From contig NZ_JH993797.1 in assembly GCF_000316115.1 (NCBI RefSeq), forward strand, positions 2,466,486 to 2,530,485: 64,000 nt of DNA, written 5' to 3'. A program made the translations under genes and the position numbers. This DNA comes from Leptolyngbya sp. PCC 7375 (lineage in GTDB: Bacteria > Cyanobacteriota > Cyanobacteriia > Phormidesmidales > Phormidesmidaceae). Under the pieces are notes generated by a model. It was given only the letters and a program-made list of their open reading frames with translations, did no database searches and was not told where the DNA came from. This document shows, piece by piece, positions 1 through 8,673 of the stretch; positions within the stretch are counted from its first letter, which is position 1, and the number at the start of each line of letters is the position of its first letter.

Positions 1-131
1 AACAAGAAACCTTTGCTGCCCAGCAAGCCAAAGCCTTACGACGCCTCCAACGCAAATATCCCGACACCCAGTTCCAACCTTTAGCAGCAATGACCCTCGA
101 TGAGATTATTACTTGGCCAGAAAAGAACTAA
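1..131 (+). CDS. 3' end of an unknown gene
   Basis: The window opens inside a reading frame that begins at base 3 and runs 42 codons to TAA at 129-131. The visible tail is rich in Gln, Ala, Arg and Lys, then ends in TLDEIITWPEKN. This is too short to assign a family. The start lies outside the window. Confidence 0.5.
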   Translation, partial: QETFAAQQAKALRRLQRKYPDTQFQPLAAMTLDEIITWPEKN

Positions 132-353
132 CACAAAATCTTGCATGACAGCCATCAATATTGCCGGGTGGGCACAAGGCCGCACCCCTACGAAGATATT
201 TACTTTGCGCACTAGAGATATGGGGTAAACACCCCCTCCGATTTAAGAAGTTTCGATCACCTCTCCTTTACGGTGTGGAGCGAACGCGGAGCAGCGTAAC
301 CACCTCACCGGCAACCAGTGCAACTACCTTCAGCTATTCCCCTGTAAACCTCT

Positions 354-428
354 TATGCGAGGGGCCTGGGGAAGTTGAGTTCCCCAGATCAGGGGGTTTC
401 AGGGGGGAAAGCCCTGAGCAACCCACTC
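354..428. repeat. Dispersed G-rich intergenic repeat, copy 1
   Basis: The gap from 132 to 506 holds no convincing gene. Its right part carries a segment with a G-rich left half, a GGGTTTCAGGG core and a GGAAAGCCCTGAGCA tail. TCAGGG and CCCTGA can form a small hairpin. A second copy lies at 44980-45056 in the same orientation, and its core differs by only a few bases. The pair marks a dispersed non-coding repeat of this genome. Confidence 0.6.
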
Positions 429-506
429 CGCCATAGACCAGTCAACAAAAGCTATAACCAGCCAACATCTTCACCATTCCTCTCAGATCACGAATAAGAT
501 CGCACC

Positions 507-1688
507 ATGCCCTACCAACCCGTCCCCTTCAAAACCAACAAACCCGTCCTCTCCTGGGCCAACCACGATCTCGGCTCCAAAGAGATCCAAATGGCCAAAA
601 ACGTCGCCTCACTGCCCTTTGTCTACAAACACGTCGCCCTCATGCCCGATGTCCACCTCGGGAAAGGAGCCCTCGTCGGCTCCGTCGTCGCCACCGAAGA
701 CACCCTGATCCCCGCTGCCGTCGGCGTCGATATCGGCTGTGGCATGTGTGCTCTTCAGACTCCCTACAAAAGCAAAAAACTCGACGGCAAACTCAAAAAG
801 ATCCGCAAAGAAATCGAAGCCACCATCCCCACTGGCTTCGAAAGCAATAAGAAAGTTGGCAAATCCGTCTACAACTGGCAAGGCTGGCGTCACTTCAAAG
901 ATCTACATAAAGGCGTGCAGCATCTAGAAAAGAAAGCCCTTAGTCAAATGGGTTCCCTCGGCGGTGGCAACCACTTTATCGAAGTGTGCATCGACACCGA
1001 AGACACCGTCTGGCTTATGCTCCATTCCGGCTCCCGTAATATCGGCAACATGCTGGCCAAAACCCATATCAGTTCTGCCAAAAACCTCCAAAAGCTAGCC
1101 AACCAGAAACTACCAGATCCCGATCTCTCATACTTTGTCGCCGGTACTGAAGAGTTTCGTAGCTACTGGAACGACCTACAGTGGGCCCAAGCTTACGCCC
1201 TGCAAAACCGAGAAGAAATGATGGCTCGATTTAAGCACATCATCGAAAAACATCTTGGCGGCGGCAAGCCCTTTAAACCATTATTGGCCGTCAACTGCCA
1301 TCACAACTACGCTGAAAAAGAAGAACACTTTGGCAAAGATGTGTACGTCACCCGCAAAGGAGCCGTTCGGGCACGCACCACCGACTATGGCATTATTCCC
1401 GGCTCCATGGGCACCAAGTCATACATCGTCAAGGGTAAAGGCAACCACGATAGCTACTGCTCTTGCAGCCACGGGGCCGGTCGCGTCATGTCCCGCAGCA
1501 AAGCAAAGGATACCTATACCCTTGAAGACCTGATCGAACAGACCGCCGGCGTAGAATGCCGTAAAGACAAAGGCGTCATCGACGAAATTCCCGCAGCCTA
1601 TAAACCCATTGATGAAGTCATGGCTAATCAGCAGGACCTGGTAGAAGTCGTCGCCACCCTCAAACAAGTCATCTGCGTCAAAGGCTAA
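507..1688 (+). CDS. rtcB: RNA-splicing ligase RtcB
   Basis: GTP- and Mn2+-dependent RNA ligase that joins 2',3'-cyclic phosphate or 3'-phosphate ends to 5'-OH ends, used in RNA repair or tRNA healing. The family signatures appear in order: PDVHLGKG near residues 47-54, DIGCGM near 75-80 with the metal-binding Cys78, GGGNHFIEV, HSGSRNIG, HHNYAEKE, and SHGAGR, whose His near 322 is the expected guanylylated histidine. At 393 residues it is at the short end of the family but all blocks are present. The ATG at 507 precedes the conserved N-terminus closely. No archease or RtcA gene is adjacent. The gene converges on the next one, which ends 3 bases downstream on the other strand. Confidence 0.95.
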   Translation: MPYQPVPFKTNKPVLSWANHDLGSKEIQMAKNVASLPFVYKHVALMPDVHLGKGALVGSVVATEDTLIPAAVGVDIGCGMCALQTPYKSKKLDGKLKKIRKEIEATIPTGFESNKKVGKSVYNWQGWRHFKDLHKGVQHLEKKALSQMGSLGGGNHFIEVCIDTEDTVWLMLHSGSRNIGNMLAKTHISSAKNLQKLANQKLPDPDLSYFVAGTEEFRSYWNDLQWAQAYALQNREEMMARFKHIIEKHLGGGKPFKPLLAVNCHHNYAEKEEHFGKDVYVTRKGAVRARTTDYGIIPGSMGTKSYIVKGKGNHDSYCSCSHGAGRVMSRSKAKDTYTLEDLIEQTAGVECRKDKGVIDEIPAAYKPIDEVMANQQDLVEVVATLKQVICVKG

Positions 1689-1690
1689 GC

Positions 1691-2272
1691 CTAAATTTCT
1701 TCCACATTGCTACGACGCTGGCGCTGGCGCAAACCAAAATTCAGCTCATTACTGGAGTAAGATGTGCCAAAGGTCTCAGCCAAGCTCACCACCTGACGCA
1801 GGGCTGAACGAAAGTTGTCTCCTTGCAGAGTGCTCAAAGGATGTAAATATACAGCAACCACAGCGCCATCGGTAACGGCATAACGGGCATCTAGGGCTGT
1901 ATGGAAGTTAGCCGCCAGCATCGCCTGAACTTGCTGAGCCGTCAATTCTTCTACCGGCATTACCGGACTAAATACCCGCATCCGATCGTTATTGGCATCG
2001 GCCAGGATAATGACGGTGCGATCGCTAACCCTAAATTGCCACTGACCATTTTCTCCCTCAACGTTATCAACCTCCGACTGTAGGATTTGCTCTAGACGAG
2101 CCAACGTCATCAGCTCCAGTTGTTCTGGTGTTTGAGCACAGGCCGAAGTCGTCACAAGCGGGATAGATGTGGCCATCAAACCAGCCGTTACAAAGGCTGC
2201 AGTACGGGGTATTAAAGTCATGGTTGGAGCTATGAAAGTTGCAGCCATGCTAAATAACCAAAATGAGCCCAT
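1691..2272 (-). CDS. Exported YbjN-like protein
   Basis: A 193-residue protein with a hydrophobic N-terminus ending in TTSACAQTP, a plausible signal peptidase I site. The better start may be the ATG at 2219-2221, which gives MTLIPRTAAFVTAGL and a classic signal peptide. The mature part (LARLEQILQSEV, then WQFRVSDRTVIILAD, then an alpha-beta run ending near SLAETFG) resembles the YbjN / type III chaperone-like fold common in cyanobacterial exported proteins. Family assignment is by pattern only. It may act in the periplasm, but its function is unknown. Upstream lies the divergent glycosidase gene, separated by about 130 bases that could hold both promoters. Confidence 0.7.
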   Translation of the reverse strand: MGSFWLFSMAATFIAPTMTLIPRTAAFVTAGLMATSIPLVTTSACAQTPEQLELMTLARLEQILQSEVDNVEGENGQWQFRVSDRTVIILADANNDRMRVFSPVMPVEELTAQQVQAMLAANFHTALDARYAVTDGAVVAVYLHPLSTLQGDNFRSALRQVVSLAETFGTSYSSNELNFGLRQRQRRSNVEEI

Positions 2273-2405
2273 CCTGAGAGTATCTAAAGGTTTTGATGAT
2301 TTAAACAGCCGCTCATAAAGCTAAGACCTAATACACGTGCTTAACACCAACAAAGCGAAGAATTCATTTTACGATCTCCCATGGCGGCCCATCCCTTAAG
2401 CTCTT

Positions 2406-4940
2406 ATGATCAATATGAAAATCACCCTTATTGGCCTATTGTTTATCTTCGCATTCAGTAGTGCACTGATTGCATACTTGAGAACAACAGCTAAGGGAAA
2501 TGGGACGCCATCAATAGACAGCAGCGCCCCCCCTAAAATCACTCCAGAAAATTGGCCAACCACCCATGGCGGCGAACCCATAGAACCTGAGATTGAAGCC
2601 CGCATTGATGAATTAATGGCATCAATGACCCTTGAAGAAATGGTGGGCCAAACCATTCAAGCAGATATTGATCATGTCACCCCAGAGGATGTGCGCCAGT
2701 ATCGCCTAGGCTCAGTTCTCAATGGTGGAAACTCAGCTCCTGGTGAAAATGTTCGAGCCCCAGTTGAAGATTGGTTAGCCCTCGCTGATGATTTTTATGC
2801 AGCCTCCATGGCCACCAGCAACGGCGGTCAAGCCATTCCCATACTGTGGGGCACAGATGCCGTCCATGGCCACAACAATATTGTTGGAGCAACTGTCTTT
2901 CCCCACAATATTGGATTAGGGGCCACTCGCAATCCAGATCTGATCCAACAAATTGGTGAGATAACAGCCCGGGAAGTAATTGTGACTGGCATGGACTGGA
3001 CCTTTGCCCCCACACTAGCAGTTGCCCGTGACAACCGCTGGGGTCGCACTTACGAAAGCTATTCCGAAGAACCTGAGATTGTTGCCCAATATGCTACAGC
3101 AATTGTCACAGGGCTCCAAGGAGCACTGGGCACTGATGATTTTCTCAGCAATCAACACATCCTGGCCACAGCTAAACATTTTATTGGCGACGGCGGCACC
3201 CATAACGGAAAAGACCAGGGCGACAACATCGACAGTGAAGCTCACCTGCGAGACTATCACGGTGCCGGCTATCCACCCGCCCTCGAAGCCGGAGTACAAA
3301 CTGTCATGGCATCATTCTCAGCCTGGCATGGTCGGCGCATGCACGACCATGGACCCTTGTTAACCGATGTGCTCAAGCAGCGCATGGGCTTTAACGGGTT
3401 TGTCGTTGGCGATTGGAACGGCCATGCCCAAATTCCAGGCTGTTCCACCAAAAGTTGCCCCGCTGCGTTTAATGCAGGCATTGATATGTTTATGGCTCCA
3501 GATGGCTGGCGTCAGCTACTCCAGAATACAGTGGCACAAGTCAAGTCTGGAGAAATTGCCCGCGAGCGGCTGGAAGATGCCGTACGTCGTATTCTTCGGG
3601 TTAAATTTCGTCTTGGTTTATTTGAAAAACCTCAGCCTTCAGAGCGTCCCCTTGCTGGTCATTATTCTCTATTGGGGCATCCCAATCACCAGGCTGTAGC
3701 CCGGCAGGCCGTACGTGAGTCTCTTGTTCTAATTAAAAACCAGGATAATCTTTTACCCTTACAGACCAATCAAACAGTCTTAGTCACAGGAGACGGAGCC
3801 GATAACATCGGCAAGCAGACCGGTGGTTGGACCCTATCATGGGAAGGCACTGGCAACACCAATGCTCACTTCCCCAACGGCACTTCAATCTGGGAAGGCA
3901 TTCGCAACACAGTTGAAGCGGGTGGTGGAACCGCCATCCTTAGCCCAAATGGCAGCTATGATCAAACACCTGATGTGGCCATCGTGGTCTTTGGAGAAAA
4001 TCCCTATGCTGAGTTTAAGGGAGATTTAGACAACTTAAACTTTGCCTCCGATCAGGAATTACAATTACTCGAAACATTCCAAGCAGCGGGTATTCCCACA
4101 GTTGCTATTTTCATCTCAGGCAGACCCCTATGGGTCAACCCTGAGATTAATGCTGCCAAGGCATTTGTCGCTGCCTGGTTACCGGGCACGGAGGGAGCGG
4201 GCTTAGCAGATGTATTGATTCGCAAACCCAATGGCGACATCAATTTTGACTTTACAGGTAAACTCTCTTTCTCCTGGCCTCGCACAGCGATTCAGACCAA
4301 AGTGAATCGGGGAGATGATAATTACGATCCGTTGTTTCCCTATGGGTATGGGTTGACCTATCAAGACAATGGTAATCTACCGCAACTACCTGAATTCTCA
4401 GGTTTAAATGGCAGCGAACAGACCACCAGTAAGGCTCTGTTTGCATTGGGCAGACCCATGGCACCCTGGAGTCTGCAAGGTGTTGTAGGCAATACCGCCA
4501 GTACAGTGGTGGATGCACGCACTCAGCTAAACAATACGCTCACCATCCGTTCAATTGACCGAGTTGCGCAGGAAGATGCAAAACAGTTTATTTGGAACGG
4601 GCAAGAGAAAGCTGCAATAGTACTCATCGGACCTGCCACTGACTACAGTGCTGCATCCCACTACGATGGTATGGCACTGGTCCTACAGTACCGGGTAGAT
4701 GCCCTACCAGAAGCACCGGTCACACTATTTGCAGAGTGCGGCGAGAACTGTCGCGCCAATTTGGATATGACTCAGCTATTTACGGCTGATTCTTTGGGAG
4801 CATGGACCCAGACAGAAATTAGTTTACGTAGCTTAGTAGACGCTGGCGCAGATATGTCTAGGCTAACAGCGTTAGGCTTTGAAACCGAGGCCCCCTTTTC
4901 CTTAAGCCTATCGGATATGCGTTTGGCACCTAAAGATTAA
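2406..4940 (+). CDS. Glycoside hydrolase family 3 (exo-beta-glucosidase)
   Basis: 844-residue exported beta-glucosidase / exo-1,3(1,4)-beta-glucanase of family GH3. The N-terminus has one hydrophobic segment (residues about 5-25), so it is exported or anchored. The TIM-barrel follows with PILWGTDAVHGHNN, ATVFPHNIGLGA, NRWGRTYESYSE and ATAKHFIGDGGT. The nucleophile is predicted to be Asp336 in GFVVGDWNGH. The alpha/beta sandwich starts near residue 425 (ESLVLIKNQDNLLPL). The last about 150 residues look like the carbohydrate-binding domain found at the C-terminus of ExoP-type GH3 enzymes. The length matches that subgroup. The gene ends two bases before the truncated RT-Cas1 reading frame, an unexpected neighbour that suggests a recombination joint at its 3' end. 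Confidence 0.93.
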   Translation: MINMKITLIGLLFIFAFSSALIAYLRTTAKGNGTPSIDSSAPPKITPENWPTTHGGEPIEPEIEARIDELMASMTLEEMVGQTIQADIDHVTPEDVRQYRLGSVLNGGNSAPGENVRAPVEDWLALADDFYAASMATSNGGQAIPILWGTDAVHGHNNIVGATVFPHNIGLGATRNPDLIQQIGEITAREVIVTGMDWTFAPTLAVARDNRWGRTYESYSEEPEIVAQYATAIVTGLQGALGTDDFLSNQHILATAKHFIGDGGTHNGKDQGDNIDSEAHLRDYHGAGYPPALEAGVQTVMASFSAWHGRRMHDHGPLLTDVLKQRMGFNGFVVGDWNGHAQIPGCSTKSCPAAFNAGIDMFMAPDGWRQLLQNTVAQVKSGEIARERLEDAVRRILRVKFRLGLFEKPQPSERPLAGHYSLLGHPNHQAVARQAVRESLVLIKNQDNLLPLQTNQTVLVTGDGADNIGKQTGGWTLSWEGTGNTNAHFPNGTSIWEGIRNTVEAGGGTAILSPNGSYDQTPDVAIVVFGENPYAEFKGDLDNLNFASDQELQLLETFQAAGIPTVAIFISGRPLWVNPEINAAKAFVAAWLPGTEGAGLADVLIRKPNGDINFDFTGKLSFSWPRTAIQTKVNRGDDNYDPLFPYGYGLTYQDNGNLPQLPEFSGLNGSEQTTSKALFALGRPMAPWSLQGVVGNTASTVVDARTQLNNTLTIRSIDRVAQEDAKQFIWNGQEKAAIVLIGPATDYSAASHYDGMALVLQYRVDALPEAPVTLFAECGENCRANLDMTQLFTADSLGAWTQTEISLRSLVDAGADMSRLTALGFETEAPFSLSLSDMRLAPKD

Positions 4941-4942
4941 TT

Positions 4943-6805
4943 TTGCGGGTACCGACGGTACGAGATCGCATCGTACAGCAGGCGCTGCTAAATGTGTTGC
5001 ACCCGGTTTTGGAGCCACAGTTTGAGCCGGTGAGTTTTGCCTATCGGCCTGGTCGCTCCCATAAACTAGCTGTGGAAAAGGTTAGTGCCTGGCATCGACG
5101 TGGTTATGACTGGTTGTTAGATGGGGATATTGTTAGTTATTTTGACCAGGTCGAGCATAGTCGTCTGTTGAGTGAAGTCGATGAACGGTTGGGTGCTAGT
5201 GATTTTGAGACTCTGGCGTTGAGATTAATTGAGCAATGGAACACCGTTGGGACACTGACCTCAGCCGGATTGGTTTTACCTGAGCGGGGGATTCCCCAAG
5301 GTTCGGTGGTTTCGCCCATCCTAGCCAATGTATATCTGGATGACTTTGATGAAGCATTACAGGCGAGCCGGTTTAAGCTGGTGCGCTTTGCTGATGATTT
5401 TGTTGTCATGGGTCGTTCGCAGCGGCAGGCAGAACAAGCTCAGGCTAAGGTAGCTGAGCTATTGACTACCATGGGGTTGCAGCTGCACCCTGATAAAACA
5501 CAAATTACTAACTTTGATCGAGGGTTTCGGTTTTTGGGTCACGCTTTTGTGGGAGATGTGGTGGTCCCGGTCAAGCGTTCACGCAGTAAAGCGCCAAGGG
5601 CCAAGGTAGATCAGAGTCCGTTACGCATTTTTCATGCAGATGCTCTGGCTAAACCGTCTCAGATGCAGCAGGCTCTCTTGGCCAGTCTAAAAAAATCGCA
5701 ACAGCCGATTCCGCCGCCGTTGTTTGTGGTGTTGGGCTACGACGTGAGACGAGAACAACGGGTGGAAATTAAATCCAGTGAGGTTATTTGGAATAAGGGA
5801 ATGTCAACGCTTTATTTGGTACAGCAGGGTACGACAGTTCATAAAGAACAGGGACGGTTTTTGATCCGTGCGCCCCAAACAAAAACGGTGGAAGTGCCGA
5901 TTCGTGAGGTGGAGCAGATTCTTATTTTTGGTAATTGTCAGCTGACGACTCAGGTGATTTCGGTCTGTTTAGATCAGCGGATTACGGTGGTGTATCTCAC
6001 ACAGATGGGAGACTACAAAGGGCATCTATGGAGTGCTGAGGCTGAGGGAATGAATGCCATTATGGCTCAGTTTGAAAGGCATCAGGATGATGCGTTTTGT
6101 TTGGAGACGGCTCGCGTTATTGTTGCACGCAAGTTACAAAACTCTAAGCAGCTATTGCTACGGCTAAACCGTAAACGAAAGCTAGAGGCAGTTAAAATCA
6201 GCATAGAGGGTTTATATACCGATTTAGACGCTGTCGCTATGGCTACGGAGATAAATATGCTGCGTGGTCACGAGGGTGCAGCAGCAGCACGGTACTTTAA
6301 AGCACTAGGAAAGTTGATTAATAACCCTGGGTTTGTCTTTAATGGTCGAAATCGTAGACCGCCAACAGATCCAACAAACTCATTATTGAGCTTTGGTTAT
6401 ACGTTATTACATAACCATGTGCTGAGCCTTATTTTGGCGGAGGGTTTAAATCCTTATTTGGGTAATTTGCATGGCTCTGAACGAAAACAAACATTTCTGG
6501 CGTTTGACTTAGTAGAAGAATTTCGCTCTGTGATTGTGGATAGTCTGGTTATGCGGTTAATTAATCAAAAAGCCGTACGTCCAACAGATTTTAGCTGGCC
6601 AAATAAACAGGGTGGTGTGTATCTCCAAGGTACAGCACGACGTTTATTTTTAAAGCGATTTGAAGAGCGGCTAAGTTTACCAGTTTCTCATCCGGATGTG
6701 TCAGATACGGTATCGTATCGGCGTATACTACAACTACAGGTGAGGCGGTACAAGCAAGCTGTGCTGAATGGTGTAATCTATGAAGCTTACCGCAAGATAA
6801 ACTGA
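4943..6805 (+). CDS. cas1: Reverse transcriptase-Cas1 fusion, 5' end missing
   Basis: Spacer-acquisition integrase fused to a group II intron-like reverse transcriptase. The RT part spans about residues 1-205: SFAYRPGRS, catalytic Asp in DGDIVSYFDQV (about 62), GIPQGSVVSPILAN, FADD (149-152) and FRFLGH. The Cas1 part spans about 285-620, with Glu444 in GHEGAAAARYF, His510 in NLHG and Asp522 in FDLVEEFR. All three metal ligands are therefore present. Oddity: the open frame begins with TTG inside the conserved LRVPTVRDRIVQQ block. A stop lies only four codons upstream and no ribosome site is visible. Related cyanobacterial RT-Cas1 proteins carry roughly 70-80 more residues first (RT0 and RT1). 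Cas1 may still be made from an internal start such as the Met at residue 287. RNA spacer capture is doubtful. It overlaps cas2 by one base. Confidence 0.9.
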   Translation: MRVPTVRDRIVQQALLNVLHPVLEPQFEPVSFAYRPGRSHKLAVEKVSAWHRRGYDWLLDGDIVSYFDQVEHSRLLSEVDERLGASDFETLALRLIEQWNTVGTLTSAGLVLPERGIPQGSVVSPILANVYLDDFDEALQASRFKLVRFADDFVVMGRSQRQAEQAQAKVAELLTTMGLQLHPDKTQITNFDRGFRFLGHAFVGDVVVPVKRSRSKAPRAKVDQSPLRIFHADALAKPSQMQQALLASLKKSQQPIPPPLFVVLGYDVRREQRVEIKSSEVIWNKGMSTLYLVQQGTTVHKEQGRFLIRAPQTKTVEVPIREVEQILIFGNCQLTTQVISVCLDQRITVVYLTQMGDYKGHLWSAEAEGMNAIMAQFERHQDDAFCLETARVIVARKLQNSKQLLLRLNRKRKLEAVKISIEGLYTDLDAVAMATEINMLRGHEGAAAARYFKALGKLINNPGFVFNGRNRRPPTDPTNSLLSFGYTLLHNHVLSLILAEGLNPYLGNLHGSERKQTFLAFDLVEEFRSVIVDSLVMRLINQKAVRPTDFSWPNKQGGVYLQGTARRLFLKRFEERLSLPVSHPDVSDTVSYRRILQLQVRRYKQAVLNGVIYEAYRKIN

Positions 6806-7083
6806 TGCTTGTGCTTGTGGTTTATGACATTACTGATGATAAGCGACGTAATAAGTTAGCTACTTTTTTGGAAGGGTATGGTCGTCGAGTGCAATACAGC
6901 GTATTTGAATGTTTTTTAAGTCTTGCAGATATGCAAACATTGCATCAGCAAATAGCTCGACGAGTAAAGCCTGATGAGGATGATAATGTGAGGCTTTACT
7001 GGGTGCCGGTGGATGCCCTCCCGAGGGCTCTAACTATTGGTAGTGAGGCACCTGAGCCACCGCCGGATGCTTATATTATTTAG
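6805..7083 (+). CDS. cas2: CRISPR-associated protein Cas2
   Basis: Cas2 forms the dimeric core of the Cas1-Cas2 integrase that inserts new spacers. The 92-residue length is normal. The signature is clear: VVYDITDDKRRNKL with the family Asp, then GYGRRVQYSVFEC, then RLYWVPVD. The ATG overlaps the stop of RT-Cas1 in the sequence TGATG, so the two are translationally coupled. Array 1 begins about 360 bases downstream, and its leader lies directly after this gene. Confidence 0.97.
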   Translation: MLVLVVYDITDDKRRNKLATFLEGYGRRVQYSVFECFLSLADMQTLHQQIARRVKPDEDDNVRLYWVPVDALPRALTIGSEAPEPPPDAYII

Positions 7084-7440
7084 GCGTTGCTAGATCCCTT
7101 GTATGATTTCATCTGTAAGATACTTGATATAGGGCGTTTCTGTCAGACCGAGTCATTTTCTAAATTAGTAATGGCGTTATTTAAACTTAAAACTATGGTT
7201 AGTTTTGAGGAAAGTGGAGTAGCCTGGTTTAAATATTAGTGGGGGAAATCCTCCACATCATGCATGTACCTTGAAAACCAAATAATTCCGTTGACCTATG
7301 GAGATGCCTTACCATACACGGCTTTCAGTCATGTCAGAATGGCTGCACTGGTCGATTTTGTTAAGTATTCCGTTAGTAAAATTGACCTATGGAGATTTGC
7401 ACGCTAGGATTGACTCCAGGCAAAGGCTTCTCAGAGGTCC
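7084..7440 (+). promoter_or_regulatory. Leader of CRISPR array 1
   Basis: AT-rich non-coding region between cas2 and the first repeat. It contains ACCTTGAAAACCAAAT at 7268-7283. Almost the same string (ACCTTGAAAACTAAAT) stands in the leader of array 2 near 20023-20038. It also holds an internal direct repeat TTGACCTATGGAGAT at 7291-7305 and 7382-7396, each preceded by an ATTCCGTT-like string. These shared blocks are good candidates for leader promoter or integration-anchoring elements. No gene is supported here. Confidence 0.7.
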
Positions 7441-7986
7441 CTTTCATTCCAATTACCCCGCAAGGGGACGGAAACTCGTCAGCAACGAACATGGAAATCA
7501 AATCGCTTTGATTCTTTCATTCCAATTACCCCGCAAGGGGACGGAAACCTCTATTAATGTTACGCTGTCTTCATTGATAGCTTGAAACTTTCATTCCAAT
7601 TACCCCGCAAGGGGACGGAAACACCCGTTACCATTTTCTTTAGGAGGATTCTCCGTGGGAGGACTTTCATTCCAATTACCCCGCAAGGGGACGGAAACCA
7701 GATAGCTAACTTCACCGCTTCGAACCAAATAACTGGTCTTTCATTCCAATTACCCCGCAAGGGGACGGAAACTTGAAAAGCTTGACTTTCCAATAGCTCG
7801 GGTCATTTGCTTTTTCTTTCATTCCAATTACCCCGCAAGGGGACGGAAACTTAGCGTTGAAAGTGTACACATTAGACTGTGTGGTAACTTTCATTCCAAT
7901 TGCCCCGCAAGGGGACGGAAACTCTCTTTCTCTTTCGCTACATCCCCCCAAAGCGATAGTTGCTTTCATTCCAATTACCCCGCAAG
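7441..7986 (+). CRISPR. CRISPR array 1, 8 repeats of 35 bp
   Basis: The repeat begins CTTTCATTCCAATTACCCCG and ends CAAGGGGACGGAAAC. CCCC-GCAA-GGGG gives a short stem, and GGAAAC is a typical Cas6 handle side. Full repeats start at 7441, 7514, 7588, 7664, 7738, 7816 and 7888. The last full one has a single A-to-G change (TTGCCCC). The eighth, at 7963-7986, breaks off after CCCCGCAAG, so the trailer end is on the right and the leader on the left next to cas2. Seven spacers of 37-43 bp are all different. The crRNA strand is plus. The repeat differs from array 2. The spacers have no visible match elsewhere in the window by eye. Confidence 0.98.
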
Positions 7987-8201
7987 CGATTATGTTTGCT
8001 GTCAAGGGCGGTTATTGAAAAAACATGAGAATACAGCGTTGCAACAGTGGGTTCTCACCGTCTTTTTGACGGCAAATGTTGAAAATCAATCACACTCCTC
8101 TATTCTCTCTTTTCTAGTGTTAAAAAGGAGCAACAACTTATCTAAATTGATCAGAAAAAGGTTCTACATTTGCACAGAAAAAAGCGCTGTGACCATGGAA
8201 A

Positions 8202-8673
8202 CTAGGTCATTTGGAAGAATGCTGTGACTTTGTTGTCATCCCAGGGTTCATTCTTCTTGACCATTGCGTTCAAACAGATGATAAACTTTCTCATACACGC
8301 AATAATCGCCACCTTCTTAGCTTTCCCTCTGGCCAGTAGCTGTTGATATAAGGCACGAATCGGTGGATTGCACTTCAGCGCTGATAAAGTGGCCATGTAT
8401 AGCAGCGCCCGCACCGCGCCTCGACCGCCCCAAATACGTCGCTGTCCCTGAAAGCGACCGCTGTCTCGATTAAAGGGCGCAACACCGACCAACGCTGCAA
8501 TCTGTCGCCGATTGAGCGTACCTAGCTCCGGAAACAACACTAGAAAGCTTGCCGAAATTAGCGGGCCAATGCCTTTGGGTGAACGCAAAATAGACTTGCG
8601 CGCTTTCCACTCAGAGACTGAATCGCTAAGGTCTGCTATTTTCTCATCAAGTTGTTTTATCTTCTTAGCGATA
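8202..8673 (-). pseudogene. IS110-family transposase remnant (C-terminal part)
   Basis: The reading frame continues upstream of its ATG at 8588 as an open frame (AKKIKQLDEKIADL...WKARKSILRSPKGIG). It then carries the IS110 C-terminal Tnp_20 domain: GIGPLISASFL, LVGVAPFNRDSG, GGRGAVRALLYMA, NPPIRALYQ, CMRKFI. The N-terminal DEDD catalytic domain is absent. The fragment runs into the 3' end of the WYL gene on the same strand near 8665-8673. It is a dead IS copy truncated at that junction, and shows past rearrangement inside the CRISPR island. No element ends were recognised. Confidence 0.85.

Noticed and set aside
161..436. 91-codon ORF in the first gap
   Set aside because: No ribosome site, lies partly in a dispersed repeat, and composition is non-protein-like.
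7298..8005. Reading frames across array 1 on both strands
   Set aside because: They consist of translated repeats and spacers, with no ribosome site and the same short peptide repeated.
8015..8227. 70-codon ORF after array 1
   Set aside because: TTG start, no ribosome site, no domain, and it overlaps the transposase remnant.
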